64,000 bases of DNA from assembly GCF_040706615.1 (NCBI RefSeq), contig NZ_JAPDRF010000007.1:124001-188000 (forward strand). The letters are read 5' to 3'. This DNA comes from Lentisalinibacter sediminis. Its GTDB lineage: Bacteria; Pseudomonadota; Gammaproteobacteria; Steroidobacterales; Woeseiaceae. Of this stretch, positions 44,538 to 52,765 are shown piece by piece. Position 1 is the stretch's first letter, and every line of letters starts with the position of its first letter. The translations under genes were made by a program, and so were the position numbers. The notes beneath the pieces are model-generated. The model ran no database searches and was not told the DNA's origin. It was given only the letters and a program-made list of their open reading frames with translations.

Positions 44538-45887
44538 CTAGCGTATCTGCAACAGCAGCACGCGCTCGCCGCGGATGACTTTCAGGAAGAGAATCCGGCT
44601 GTCGCCGGCCGCCTCGCGCAGTTCCGTCATGTTGGTGACCGGGCTGCGGTTGACTTCGACGATGATGTCGCCGGGCCGCAGGCCGCGCTGGGCCGCCGGG
44701 CTGCCGGCCTCGACGGAGACCACCTCCACGCCGTCGGCGTCGGGCCCCGTTGCCGGCGTGAACTCGGCGCCCTCTAGGCCGGGATGCAGATCGACGCCGG
44801 CACTGCTCATCATGGCGTTACGGTCGTCGAGTACGGCGGTCACGGTCCTCTCCCGGCCGTCGCGCAGCAGGCGGATCTCCACTTCGTCGCCGGCGCGCAG
44901 CAGGCCGATCGTGTTGCGCAGCTCGGTGCCGCTGGCGATTGGCTCGCCGTTCGCCTCGACGATAATGTCGTCCACCTGGATACCCGCCTGTTCGGCGGCG
45001 GAGCCCGGGTTCACGGACTGGACCAGCGCACCGCGGACGTCGTCGAGCCCCAGCGCGTCGGCGGTATCCTCGTCGACGGTGCTGATCTGCACGCCCAGCA
45101 GGCCCCGCCGCACCTCGCCGTACTCCAGGATCTGGCGCATGATCGCGTTGGCCATGTTGGACGGTACGGCGAAGCCGATGCCGACGTTGCCGCCGGAGCG
45201 CGAGATGATCGCCGAATTGATGCCGACCAGCTCGCCGCGCAGGTTGACCAGCGCGCCGCCGGAGTTACCCGGGTTGATCGAGGCATCCGTCTGGATGAAG
45301 TCCTCGTAGCCGTCCGGATTCAGCCCGAACCGCCCGAGTGCGCTGACGATGCCCGATGTCACCGTGTGCTGCAGGCCGAACGGATTGCCGATGGCGATGA
45401 CGAAGTCGCCGACCTCCAGGACGTCGGAATCGCCGATGGGCAGCTCGACGAGCCCGTCCTCCTCGACTTTCAGGATCGCGATGTCCGTGCCCGGGTCTGA
45501 GCCGATGATCTCGGCGTCCAGCGTACGATCGTTGAACAGCGTGATCTCGATCCCGTCCGCACCGTCCACCACGTGGTGGTTCGTGATGATGTAGCCGTTA
45601 TCCGCATCCACGATCACGCCGGAGCCCGCACTCTGCATCTGGCGCTCTCGAGGCTGCTGGTCGGGCAGCCCGAAGAAGCGGCGGAAGGGGTCGTTGTCGT
45701 GGAAAGGCGTGCGCATCTCGACAGTGGCGCTGACGCGGATATTCACGACGGCGGGAGAGACACGCTGGACGAGGGGTGCGAGGCTCGGCACCTTCTCGTC
45801 ATCCACGAGCTGGGGCAGTGCGGCCCAGCCGGGGCCTGCCAGGCCGATCGCCAGGATGAGGGTTGCCAGAACGCTACGTCTTGTCAT
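44538..45887 (-). CDS. degQ: Do-family periplasmic serine protease (DegQ/MucD type)
   Basis: Protein of 449 residues with a Sec signal (LILAIGLAGPGWA). Catalytic triad motifs: His in ITNHHVVDGAD, Asp in DPGTDIAILKV and Ser in NPGNSGGALV. Two PDZ domains follow (about residues 255-345 and 365-449). It degrades or holds misfolded periplasmic proteins. ATG 45887 with AGGAAA 8 nt upstream gives the signal peptide; the frame is open 25 codons further. It is adjacent to an hsp20 gene on the same strand, a stress-response neighbourhood. Choice among DegQ, DegP and MucD is not resolved. Confidence 0.93.
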   Translation of the reverse strand: MTRRSVLATLILAIGLAGPGWAALPQLVDDEKVPSLAPLVQRVSPAVVNIRVSATVEMRTPFHDNDPFRRFFGLPDQQPRERQMQSAGSGVIVDADNGYIITNHHVVDGADGIEITLFNDRTLDAEIIGSDPGTDIAILKVEEDGLVELPIGDSDVLEVGDFVIAIGNPFGLQHTVTSGIVSALGRFGLNPDGYEDFIQTDASINPGNSGGALVNLRGELVGINSAIISRSGGNVGIGFAVPSNMANAIMRQILEYGEVRRGLLGVQISTVDEDTADALGLDDVRGALVQSVNPGSAAEQAGIQVDDIIVEANGEPIASGTELRNTIGLLRAGDEVEIRLLRDGRERTVTAVLDDRNAMMSSAGVDLHPGLEGAEFTPATGPDADGVEVVSVEAGSPAAQRGLRPGDIIVEVNRSPVTNMTELREAAGDSRILFLKVIRGERVLLLQIR

Positions 45888-46012
45888 GCGATGATTTCCT
45901 CGGTGCGAAATGGATGTCGCTGAACGGCCCAGCCAGTGCGGTCGCGGGTGATTTTCGGTCATCCTGGGCCCGACCTGCTGAATCCATCATGAACGCTCGT
46001 GATGTGAGCAGT

Positions 46013-46058
46013 CCAGCAAAGACAACGGCGGAGACCGGTTGGTTCCGGTCTCCGCCGT
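46013..46058 (-). terminator. Hairpin terminator after hsp20
   Basis: A 14-bp stem (46025-46038 with 46045-46058, core GGCGGAGACCGG) and a 6-nt loop lie 48 bp after the hsp20 stop. The downstream minus-strand tail TTGTCTTTGC is only moderately T-rich. Confidence 0.65.
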
Positions 46059-46105
46059 CCGTGACACGCCCGTCGGGCAGGGCCGCGCCGCGCCCGACGC
46101 CGGCC

Positions 46106-46549
46106 TCATTCGACGGTGACGTCGATGCGGCGCGGCATCACCTTAGGCTGTTTGGGAATGCTGATCTCGAGTACACCGTGGGAGCTTTTCGCGGTGATAC
46201 TCTCGGCATCCGCGGTCTCCGGGAGCGTGAAACGGCGGAAGAAGCTGCCGCTGACACGCTCGACGCGGCGGTAGCCGTTCTGCTCGTCACGGTCGCTGAA
46301 TTCCCGCTTGCCACTCAGTGTGAGTACGCCGTTCTCCATGCTCACCTCGATGTCCTCCGGATCGACACCCGGTACATCGGCAGTGAGGACGAAGCGGTCG
46401 GACTCCTCGCTGATGTCGACGGCGGGGATCCAGTCGGCGACGGCGGACGAACTCTCCGGGTCCGCCGGCATGCGGCCCGCCATCAGCTTGTCGAGATCAC
46501 GGTGGAGCCGGTTCACCAGGCTCCAGGGTTCATAGGTTACAAGGCTCAT
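46106..46549 (-). CDS. Hsp20/alpha-crystallin small heat shock protein
   Basis: Protein of 147 residues. The alpha-crystallin domain covers about residues 40-140 (DWIPAVDISEESDRFVLTADVPGVDPEDIEVSMENGVLT, then ESITAKSSHGVLEISIPK) and ends with the IDVTVE tail. It is an ATP-independent holdase in the cytoplasm. Start 46549 has GAGGAGG 6 nt upstream. A sigma-32-type promoter lies about 57-85 bp upstream. Confidence 0.95.
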   Translation of the reverse strand: MSLVTYEPWSLVNRLHRDLDKLMAGRMPADPESSSAVADWIPAVDISEESDRFVLTADVPGVDPEDIEVSMENGVLTLSGKREFSDRDEQNGYRRVERVSGSFFRRFTLPETADAESITAKSSHGVLEISIPKQPKVMPRRIDVTVE

Positions 46550-46605
46550 AATCGACCTCCTCGTTGCTTGACGGGCACTCTGCCCGCTCCTGTTCGATGA
46601 GGCCG

Positions 46606-46634
46606 AAATGTGGACCGGTGCGTGGCTTTTCAAG
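46606..46634 (-). promoter_or_regulatory. Sigma-32 heat-shock promoter of hsp20
   Basis: On the minus strand, CTTGAAAA (46634-46627) is followed, 15 bp after CTTGAA, by CCACATTT (46613-46606). This has one mismatch to the sigma-32 consensus CTTGAAA / CCCCATnT. The predicted leader of about 50 nt contains a hairpin CGGGCA-GAG-TGCCCG at 46586-46572, upstream of the ribosome-binding site. Confidence 0.8.
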
Positions 46635-46690
46635 TGCTCCGCACGGCCGGAAAGACGTCGGCGAAGGCATTCGGCGTGTCCCCGCCGTCC

Positions 46691-46706
46691 GCACAAGATA
46701 TTGTGT
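46691..46706 (+). promoter_or_regulatory. NrdR-box-like palindrome (distal)
   Basis: GCACAAGATATTGTGT matches 14 of 16 positions of the NrdR box consensus as I recall it (acaCwAtATaTwGtgt). It lies about 120 bp upstream of the nrdJ -35. An overlapping palindrome TGTCA-N6-TGACA occurs at 46703-46718. Confidence 0.6.
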
Positions 46707-46826
46707 CACTGATATGACACTCCGACGCGCAGAAAATAAACGGATTTTAATGCGCTTTTTGCGGTAAATACATTAAACTATTGATTTATAATATATTTTG
46801 TTAGGGAAAAAGTTTCCGGTTTCCCC

Positions 46827-46855
46827 TTGACAGCGGCCCCTCACGGTCCTAATCT
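46827..46855 (+). promoter_or_regulatory. Probable nrdJ promoter
   Basis: A perfect TTGACA (46827-46832) and TAATCT (46850-46855) are separated by 17 bp. The predicted +1 is near 46862, giving a leader of about 180 nt. An AT-rich tract at 46730-46800, including a perfect TATAAT at 46787 without a good -35, lies upstream. Confidence 0.6.
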
Positions 46856-46867
46856 AACCACTCGCTG

Positions 46868-46883
46868 GCACAACATCTTGTGT
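46868..46883 (+). promoter_or_regulatory. NrdR-box-like palindrome (proximal)
   Basis: GCACAACATCTTGTGT matches 13 of 16 consensus positions and lies just downstream of the predicted nrdJ +1, a suitable position for repression by NrdR. Confidence 0.6.
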
Positions 46884-46920
46884 CTCGCAAAACAAGCATA
46901 AACCTTGCTTCAGGGCAGGT

Positions 46921-46978
46921 ATCCGGCGCGCTCGTGCCGGATGCCAGGGGTTCTTATGCGGTGTTCTGGCCACCGCAT
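46921..46978 (+). promoter_or_regulatory. Two hairpins in the nrdJ leader
   Basis: ATCCGGC/GCCGGAT (46921-46942, 8-nt loop) and ATGCGGTG/CACCGCAT (46956-46978, 7-nt loop) lie in the predicted 5' leader. They do not match a cobalamin riboswitch that I can recognise, and no poly-T follows. Confidence 0.4.
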
Positions 46979-47043
46979 TTGACAGAATATACCGCCGTTC
47001 AGGCACTTGGCCGACGGCCCGGCTTTTTGGGGGTTCTCGTACG

Positions 47044-49191
47044 ATGAAACCGGCAGAGATGATGGCACCGACCGCAGTCTCGGAGATCGCTTTCCAGGAT
47101 GCGTCTATCGACATCTGGGATTCCAAATACAGGTTGAAAGCCAAGGACGGCACGGAGATCGATGCCTCTGTCGACGCCACCTACCAGCGGGTGGCCCGTG
47201 CGCTCGCCGACGTGGAGCCCGCCGACCGCCGCGAGCACTGGTACGAGCGTTTCCTGTGGGCGCTCAGGAGCGGCGCCATCCCGGCCGGGCGCATCACCTC
47301 CAATGCGGGCGCCCAGGCACACAAGCCGGCGACTTCCACCATCAACTGCACGGTGTCCGGCACCATCATGGATTCGATGGACGACATCCTGAACAAGGTG
47401 CACGAAGCCGGCCTGACGCTGAAGGCGGGCTGCGGCATCGGCTACGAGTTCTCCACCCTGCGGCCGAAAGGCGCGTACGTGACCGGTGCCGGTGCCTATA
47501 CCTCCGGCCCGCTGTCCTTCATGGATATCTACGACAAGATGTGCTTCACGGTCTCGTCGGCGGGCGGCCGCCGCGGCGCCCAGATGGGTACCTTCGACGT
47601 GGGTCACCCCGATGTCATGGACTTCGTGCGCGCCAAGCGCGAGAACGGCCGCCTGCGCCAGTTCAACCTGTCGCTGCTGGTCACGGACGAATTCATGCAG
47701 GCGGTGAAGGACGACGAAGACTGGAAGCTTGCATTCCCCGTGTCGGTGGACGAGGCGGAGCACGACCAGCTCGACCTCGCCGATCAGGAGCAGTTCATCT
47801 GGCGCGAGTGGCCCGGCGGCGGCGACTATGTGCAGGACGAGAGCGGCCTGGTGGCCTGCCGCATCTACAAGACGGTGCCCGCGCGGCGGCTGTGGGACAT
47901 GATCATGGCCTCCACCTACGATTTCGCCGAGCCCGGATTCGTGCTGATAGACCGGGTGAACGAGATGAACAACAACTGGTGGACCGAAAACATCCGCGCC
48001 ACCAACCCCTGCGGCGAGCAGCCGCTGCCGCCTTACGGCTCCTGCCTGCTCGGCTCGGTCAACCTGACCAAGTTCGTGGTCTCGCCGTTCACCGACGAGG
48101 CGCGTTTCGACTGGGAGGAGTTCAGCGAGGTGGTGAAGGTGTTCACCCGCATGCTGGACAACGTCGTCGAGATCAACGGCCTGCCGCTGGGCGAGCAGCG
48201 CAACGAGATCACGCGCAAGCGCCGCCACGGCATGGGCTTCCTGGGGCTGGGTTCCACCATCACCATGATGGGCATGAAGTACGGTGAGCCGGGTTCCGTG
48301 GAATTCACCGAGAAGGTGGCGAAGCAGCTCGCGATCTCGGGCTGGGAGACCGGCCTGGAACTCGCCCGGGAGAAAGGGCCGGCGCCGATCATGGAGGAGG
48401 AGTTCGAGGTGACGCCGGAGATGCTGCGCAAGCGACCCGAGATGGCCGCCGACGGCATCCGCCCCGGCGATCGTCTGCCCGGCCGCGTGCTGCACGCGCG
48501 CTACAGCCGTTACATGCAGAAGGTCGGCGCCGAGGCTCCCGAGCTGGTACAGGAACTGGAGCGGGTGGGCGCCCGCTTCACCCATCACAGCTCCATCGCG
48601 CCGACGGGCACCATCTCGCTGTCGCTGGCCAATAACGCGAGCAACGGCATCGAGCCCAGTTTTGCCCATCACTACTTCCGCAACGTCATCCGCGAGGGGC
48701 GCAAGTCCAAGGAGAAGGTGGACGTGTTCTCTTTCGAGCTGCTCGCCTACCGCGAGCTGATCAATCGGCGGGCGATGCCGCACTCGGAAGCGCCGGAGGA
48801 GAAGCTGCCCGAGTACTTCATCACGTCGGAGGACGTGTCACCGAAGCAGCACGTGGACATCCAGGCGGCGGCCCAGAAGTGGGTGGACTCGTCCATCTCG
48901 AAGACGGCGAACGTGCCCACCGAGTATCCCTACGAGGATTTCAAGGATATCTACCTCTACGCCTACGAGCAGGGCCTGAAGGGCTGCACGACCTTCCGTT
49001 TCAATCCGGAGGCCTTCCAGGGCGTGCTCGTGAAGGAGCAGGATCTGAAGAACACCACCTACGTCTTCGAGCTGGATGACGGCAGCACGGTGGAGCTGAA
49101 GGGCGACGAGGAGATCGAGTACGACGGCGAGATGCATACCGCCGCGAACCTGTTCGACGCGCTGAAGGAAGGCTACTACGGCAAGTTCTGA
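47044..49191 (+). CDS. nrdJ: Class II (adenosylcobalamin-dependent) ribonucleotide reductase, NrdJa
   Basis: Protein of 715 residues. It reduces ribonucleotides to deoxyribonucleotides using a B12-derived radical, without need for oxygen. Active-site features: the first cysteine in STINCTVSGT, the finger-loop TNPCGEQPLPPYGSC containing the radical cysteine region, and SIAPTGTISL. Unlike single-chain NrdJ, it lacks a C-terminal redox-cysteine tail; that tail is in the next gene, as in Pseudomonas NrdJa/NrdJb. Two NrdR-like boxes lie upstream. The start ATG 47044 is preceded by a G-rich segment at about 10 nt. Confidence 0.95.
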   Translation: MKPAEMMAPTAVSEIAFQDASIDIWDSKYRLKAKDGTEIDASVDATYQRVARALADVEPADRREHWYERFLWALRSGAIPAGRITSNAGAQAHKPATSTINCTVSGTIMDSMDDILNKVHEAGLTLKAGCGIGYEFSTLRPKGAYVTGAGAYTSGPLSFMDIYDKMCFTVSSAGGRRGAQMGTFDVGHPDVMDFVRAKRENGRLRQFNLSLLVTDEFMQAVKDDEDWKLAFPVSVDEAEHDQLDLADQEQFIWREWPGGGDYVQDESGLVACRIYKTVPARRLWDMIMASTYDFAEPGFVLIDRVNEMNNNWWTENIRATNPCGEQPLPPYGSCLLGSVNLTKFVVSPFTDEARFDWEEFSEVVKVFTRMLDNVVEINGLPLGEQRNEITRKRRHGMGFLGLGSTITMMGMKYGEPGSVEFTEKVAKQLAISGWETGLELAREKGPAPIMEEEFEVTPEMLRKRPEMAADGIRPGDRLPGRVLHARYSRYMQKVGAEAPELVQELERVGARFTHHSSIAPTGTISLSLANNASNGIEPSFAHHYFRNVIREGRKSKEKVDVFSFELLAYRELINRRAMPHSEAPEEKLPEYFITSEDVSPKQHVDIQAAAQKWVDSSISKTANVPTEYPYEDFKDIYLYAYEQGLKGCTTFRFNPEAFQGVLVKEQDLKNTTYVFELDDGSTVELKGDEEIEYDGEMHTAANLFDALKEGYYGKF

Positions 49192-49253
49192 GTGCGGAGC
49201 TGGCAAGGATTGATGCGGCCCCGCCGCGGCGGGGCCAGACGAGGAACCGAAGA

Positions 49254-49961
49254 ATGGCTGCAAAGAAGATAGACAGGAAGATCGTCGGCTACTCCGTGAA
49301 GAAGCCGGAAGGCAAGGCGGAGAAGAAGCGCGCGTACGAGGTGGAGCAGGAGGGCGACGGCGCCACCGTCATCCGCATGCACGAGCGGCTCGAGCGCCCG
49401 GAGGTGCTGATCGGCTCCACCTACAAGGTGAAGACGCCGGTCTCGGATCACGCGATGTACGTCACCATCAACGACATCGTGCTGAACGAGGACACGCCCC
49501 ACGAGCAGCGCCGGCCCTTCGAGATCTTCATCAACTCGAAGAACCTCGACCACTACCAGTGGATCGTGGCGCTGACCCGCATCATCTCGGCGGTGTTCCG
49601 CAAGGGCGGCGACGTCACGTTCCTGGTGGACGAGCTGAAGGCCGTGTTCGATCCCCGCGGCGGATACTGGCAGCCGGGCGGCAAGTTCATGCCCTCGATC
49701 ATCGCCGAGCTGGGCCACATCGTGGAGAAGCACCTGCACACCATCGGGCTGCTGAAGCCGGCCGGCCCGGACGAGCACCAGCAGAAGCTGATCGCCGAGA
49801 AGCGGGCGGAATTCGAGGCCCGCGCGGCCCAGACCGATGCCTTCTCCGAGAGCGAGTTCCCGGAGGGCGCGCAGCTCTGCGCCAAGTGCAACGTGGCCGC
49901 CGTCATCATGATGGACGGCTGCATGACGTGTCTGAGCTGCGGCGAGTCCAAGTGCGGCTGA
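49254..49961 (+). CDS. NrdJb, C-terminal partner of the split class II reductase
   Basis: Protein of 235 residues. The body (HAMYVTINDIVLNEDTPHEQRRPFEIFINSK, FDPRGGYWQPGGKFMPS) equals the C-terminal part of single-chain class II reductases. It ends with CAKCNVAAVIMMDGC and CLSCGESKCG, cysteine pairs that likely bind zinc or reduce the NrdJa active site. It follows nrdJ by 62 bp. The pairing with an upstream tail-less NrdJa supports a two-subunit enzyme. Confidence 0.92.
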   Translation: MAAKKIDRKIVGYSVKKPEGKAEKKRAYEVEQEGDGATVIRMHERLERPEVLIGSTYKVKTPVSDHAMYVTINDIVLNEDTPHEQRRPFEIFINSKNLDHYQWIVALTRIISAVFRKGGDVTFLVDELKAVFDPRGGYWQPGGKFMPSIIAELGHIVEKHLHTIGLLKPAGPDEHQQKLIAEKRAEFEARAAQTDAFSESEFPEGAQLCAKCNVAAVIMMDGCMTCLSCGESKCG

Positions 49962-49990
49962 GCGCAGCGTAAAGGGGCGCTCTCTTTGCT
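49960..49990 (+). terminator. Possible weak terminator after nrdJb
   Basis: A 6-bp stem GAGCGC/GCGCTC (49960-49965, 49977-49982) overlapping the stop codon is followed by TCTTTGC. The stem is short and the T-tract poor. Confidence 0.35.
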
Positions 49991-49993
49991 AAC

Positions 49994-51454
49994 ATGCCGG
50001 GCTTCCGAGGTTTCCCCGGCGGCAAGCTCGTGACCCTGCAGATACCAGACTTCTCCGGCGCCCGTCTCCTGGTGGCCGGGGACCTCATGCTCGACCAGTA
50101 CTGGTTCGGCGCCACCGGCCGCATCTCGCCGGAGGCGCCCGTGCCGGTCGTCCACGTTCGCGACGGCGAGGAGCGGCCGGGCGGCGCCGCCAACGTGGCG
50201 GTGAACCTGGCCGAGCTGGGAGCGCCCGCGGCGCTGGTGGGGATCGTGGGCGCCGACGAGGCCGCCGGGCGCCTCGAGGCGCTGCTGGCGGAGCGGGGCG
50301 TCGATTGCCGTTTCGCCGTCTCGCCGGCGGCGCCGACCACCACGAAGCTGCGGGTACTCTCCCGCGGCCAGCAGCTCATCCGTCTGGACCGGGAGGAGAC
50401 CGCGACCGGAGCCGCCGTCTCGGTGCGGGAACCGTTCGTCTCGGCACTCCGGGATGCCGGGCTCGTCATCCTGTCCGATTACGCCAAGGGGGCGCTGCAC
50501 GAGGTGGGCCAGCTCATCGCCGCCGCCCGCGAGGCAGGCGTGCCGGTGCTGGTCGACCCGAAGGGTACCGACTTCGCGCGTTACCGGGGCGCCACGCTGC
50601 TCACACCGAATCAGGCGGAGTTCGAGGCGGTGGCCGGGAGCGCCGAGGATGACGAAGACCTGCTGCGCCGCGCCCGGCTGATGCTCGACGACCTCGACCT
50701 GGAAGCGCTGGTTATCACCCGCAGCGAACGCGGCATGCTGGTGGCGGAGCGCAGCGGGGAAGCGCAGTTCCTGTCAACCGAGGCTCGTGAGGTCTTCGAC
50801 GTGACCGGCGCCGGCGATACGGTGATCGCCACGCTCGGCGCGGCGATGGCAGCGGGGTCCACGCTCGGCGAGGCAGCGGCGCTGGCCAACCTGGCGGCCG
50901 GGCTGGTGGTGCGCAAGATCGGCGTGGCCGGGGTCACCCCGTCCGAACTCAGGGTGGCGCTGCACCAGCGGGGCAAGGGCGGCCGTGGCATGGTGGACGA
51001 GACCGCGCTGCTCGAATTCGTGACGGAGGCGCGCAGCCGGGGCGAGCGGATCGTGATGACCAACGGCTGCTTCGACATCCTGCATGCCGGCCACGTCACC
51101 TATCTGGAGGAAGCCAAGTCGCTGGGCGACCGGCTGGTGGTGGCCGTGAATACCGATGACTCCGTGCGCCGGCTGAAAGGCGAGGGCCGGCCCGTGAATC
51201 CGGTGGAAGACCGCATGGCGGTTCTCGCCGGGCTGGCGGCCGTCGACTGGGTGGTGCCCTTCGCCGAGGAAACGCCCGCCCGCCTGATCGAGGCCGTGCT
51301 GCCGGAGGTACTGGTGAAGGGCGGCGATTACAGGCCGGAGGAGATCGCGGGCGGCCCGGCCGTGCTCGCGGCAGGCGGCGAGGTGCGTGTGCTCGCGTTC
51401 CGCGAGGGTCGTTCCAGCACCCGTATCATCGAGTCCATCCGCGGCCTGCCCTGA
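49994..51454 (+). CDS. hldE: Bifunctional heptose-7-phosphate kinase / heptose-1-phosphate adenylyltransferase
   Basis: Protein of up to 486 residues. The N-terminal PfkB-type kinase (GDLMLDQYWFG, ERPGGAANVAVNLAELG, DVTGAGDTVIA) is followed by a cytidylyltransferase-like domain (MTNGCFDILHAGHVTYLEEAKSLGD, VNPVEDRMAVLAGL). It makes ADP-heptose for the LPS core. GTG 50030 aligns better with known HldE N-termini than ATG 49994; neither has a strong ribosome-binding site. waaA follows 16 bp later, consistent with LPS assembly. Confidence 0.95.
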   Translation: MPGFRGFPGGKLVTLQIPDFSGARLLVAGDLMLDQYWFGATGRISPEAPVPVVHVRDGEERPGGAANVAVNLAELGAPAALVGIVGADEAAGRLEALLAERGVDCRFAVSPAAPTTTKLRVLSRGQQLIRLDREETATGAAVSVREPFVSALRDAGLVILSDYAKGALHEVGQLIAAAREAGVPVLVDPKGTDFARYRGATLLTPNQAEFEAVAGSAEDDEDLLRRARLMLDDLDLEALVITRSERGMLVAERSGEAQFLSTEAREVFDVTGAGDTVIATLGAAMAAGSTLGEAAALANLAAGLVVRKIGVAGVTPSELRVALHQRGKGGRGMVDETALLEFVTEARSRGERIVMTNGCFDILHAGHVTYLEEAKSLGDRLVVAVNTDDSVRRLKGEGRPVNPVEDRMAVLAGLAAVDWVVPFAEETPARLIEAVLPEVLVKGGDYRPEEIAGGPAVLAAGGEVRVLAFREGRSSTRIIESIRGLP

Positions 51455-51470
51455 GGCCGGAAGCGCGACG

Positions 51471-52748
51471 GTGCGATTCGCTTATCAGCTGCTGGTCTAC
51501 CTGGCCACGCCGTTCGTGTTCTTCTTCTGGCTCTGGCGCGGCTTCACCCGCAAGGGCTATCACGATCGGCTCGGCCAGCGCTTCGGTATCGGCTTCCCGG
51601 ACATCCGTTCCGGATCGGTCTGGATCCATGCGGTCTCCGTTGGCGAGGTGCAGGCCGCGGCACCGCTGATCAAGGCGCTGAAGGACCGGTTCGTGTCCCG
51701 GGCCGTCGTGGTCACCACCGTGACTCCCACCGGCGCCGAGCGGGTGCGCCGCCTGTTCGGCGACGAGGTGGTGCACTGCTTTGCGCCGTTCGAGACGCCG
51801 GGCGCGGTGCGTCGCTTCTTCGATCGCATCCGGCCCGAGCTGGCCGTCATCATCGAGACCGAGCTCTGGCCGAACCTCTATGCCGAATGCGGCCGTCGCC
51901 GGGTCCCGCTGGTGCTGGCCAGCGCGCGGATCTCGCCCCGCTCGGTGGAACGCTACCGCCACCTGACGCCGCTGTTCCGGGAGGCGCTGTCCCACGGCAT
52001 CATCATCGCCGCCCAGAGCGAGCAGGACGCGCAGCGCTTCCGCGATCTGGGAGCGGCCCCGGCGCGCACCTTCGTAACCGGCAATATCAAGTTCGACGTG
52101 GAAATCGACGAGAGCCTCGCGGCCCGGGGACGGGAGTTTGCGGCGGAGCATTTCCCCGGCCGCAGCGTCTGGATCGCGGCCAGCACCCACGCGGGCGAGG
52201 AAGAGATCGTCCTCGCCGCCCACCGGCGTCTGCTCGCAGCCGTACCGGACGCGCTGCTGGTGCTGGTCCCCCGGCATCCCGAACGCTTCCCCGCCGTCGC
52301 CGATATGGTCCGGGAGCAGGGCCTCGATTTCGTCAGCCGTACCGGCGGCGAGCGCTGCGATTCCGGGACCCGCGTTTTCCTCGGCGATACGATGGGCGAG
52401 CTACCCCTGCTCTATGCCGCGTCGGACATCGCCTTCGTTGCCGGCAGCCTGGTGCCCATCGGCGGGCACAACCTGCTGGAGCCCGCTTCCCTGGGCCTGC
52501 CCATCCTCACCGGCCCGCACCTGTTCAATGCCGAGGACATCGCGGCCATGTTCGCGGAGCGGGGCGCCTCCCGGGTGGTCATGGACGAGGCGGAACTCGC
52601 CGCTGCGCTGGAGCAGCTGTTTGCCGACGAGGCGGCGCGGCGGGAGATGGGCGAGCGTGCGCGACGGCTGCTGCTGGACAACCGGGGCTCGCTCAGGAGC
52701 CTGCTCGAGCTGTTGGAGCCCCTTACCCGGCGGTTCAATGACGGCTGA
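51471..52748 (+). CDS. waaA: 3-deoxy-D-manno-octulosonic acid (Kdo) transferase
   Basis: Protein of 425 residues with an N-terminal membrane anchor (LLVYLATPFVFFFWLW). The glycosyltransferase N-domain holds GSVWIHAVSVGEVQAAAPLI and TVTPTGAERV; the C-domain holds GGHNLLEPASLGLPILTGP. It adds Kdo to lipid A precursor on the inner membrane. The start is GTG 51471; the open frame continues into the end of hldE. It follows hldE by 16 bp and converges on tolC with 17 bp between. Confidence 0.96.
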   Translation: MRFAYQLLVYLATPFVFFFWLWRGFTRKGYHDRLGQRFGIGFPDIRSGSVWIHAVSVGEVQAAAPLIKALKDRFVSRAVVVTTVTPTGAERVRRLFGDEVVHCFAPFETPGAVRRFFDRIRPELAVIIETELWPNLYAECGRRRVPLVLASARISPRSVERYRHLTPLFREALSHGIIIAAQSEQDAQRFRDLGAAPARTFVTGNIKFDVEIDESLAARGREFAAEHFPGRSVWIAASTHAGEEEIVLAAHRRLLAAVPDALLVLVPRHPERFPAVADMVREQGLDFVSRTGGERCDSGTRVFLGDTMGELPLLYAASDIAFVAGSLVPIGGHNLLEPASLGLPILTGPHLFNAEDIAAMFAERGASRVVMDEAELAAALEQLFADEAARREMGERARRLLLDNRGSLRSLLELLEPLTRRFNDG

Positions 52749-52765
52749 ACCGGGCCGGTGCGGCG

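Noticed and set aside
46862..47043. Cobalamin riboswitch in the nrdJ leader
   Set aside because: A B12 riboswitch would be plausible before a B12-dependent enzyme, but I see no conserved B12-box sequence; only two simple hairpins.
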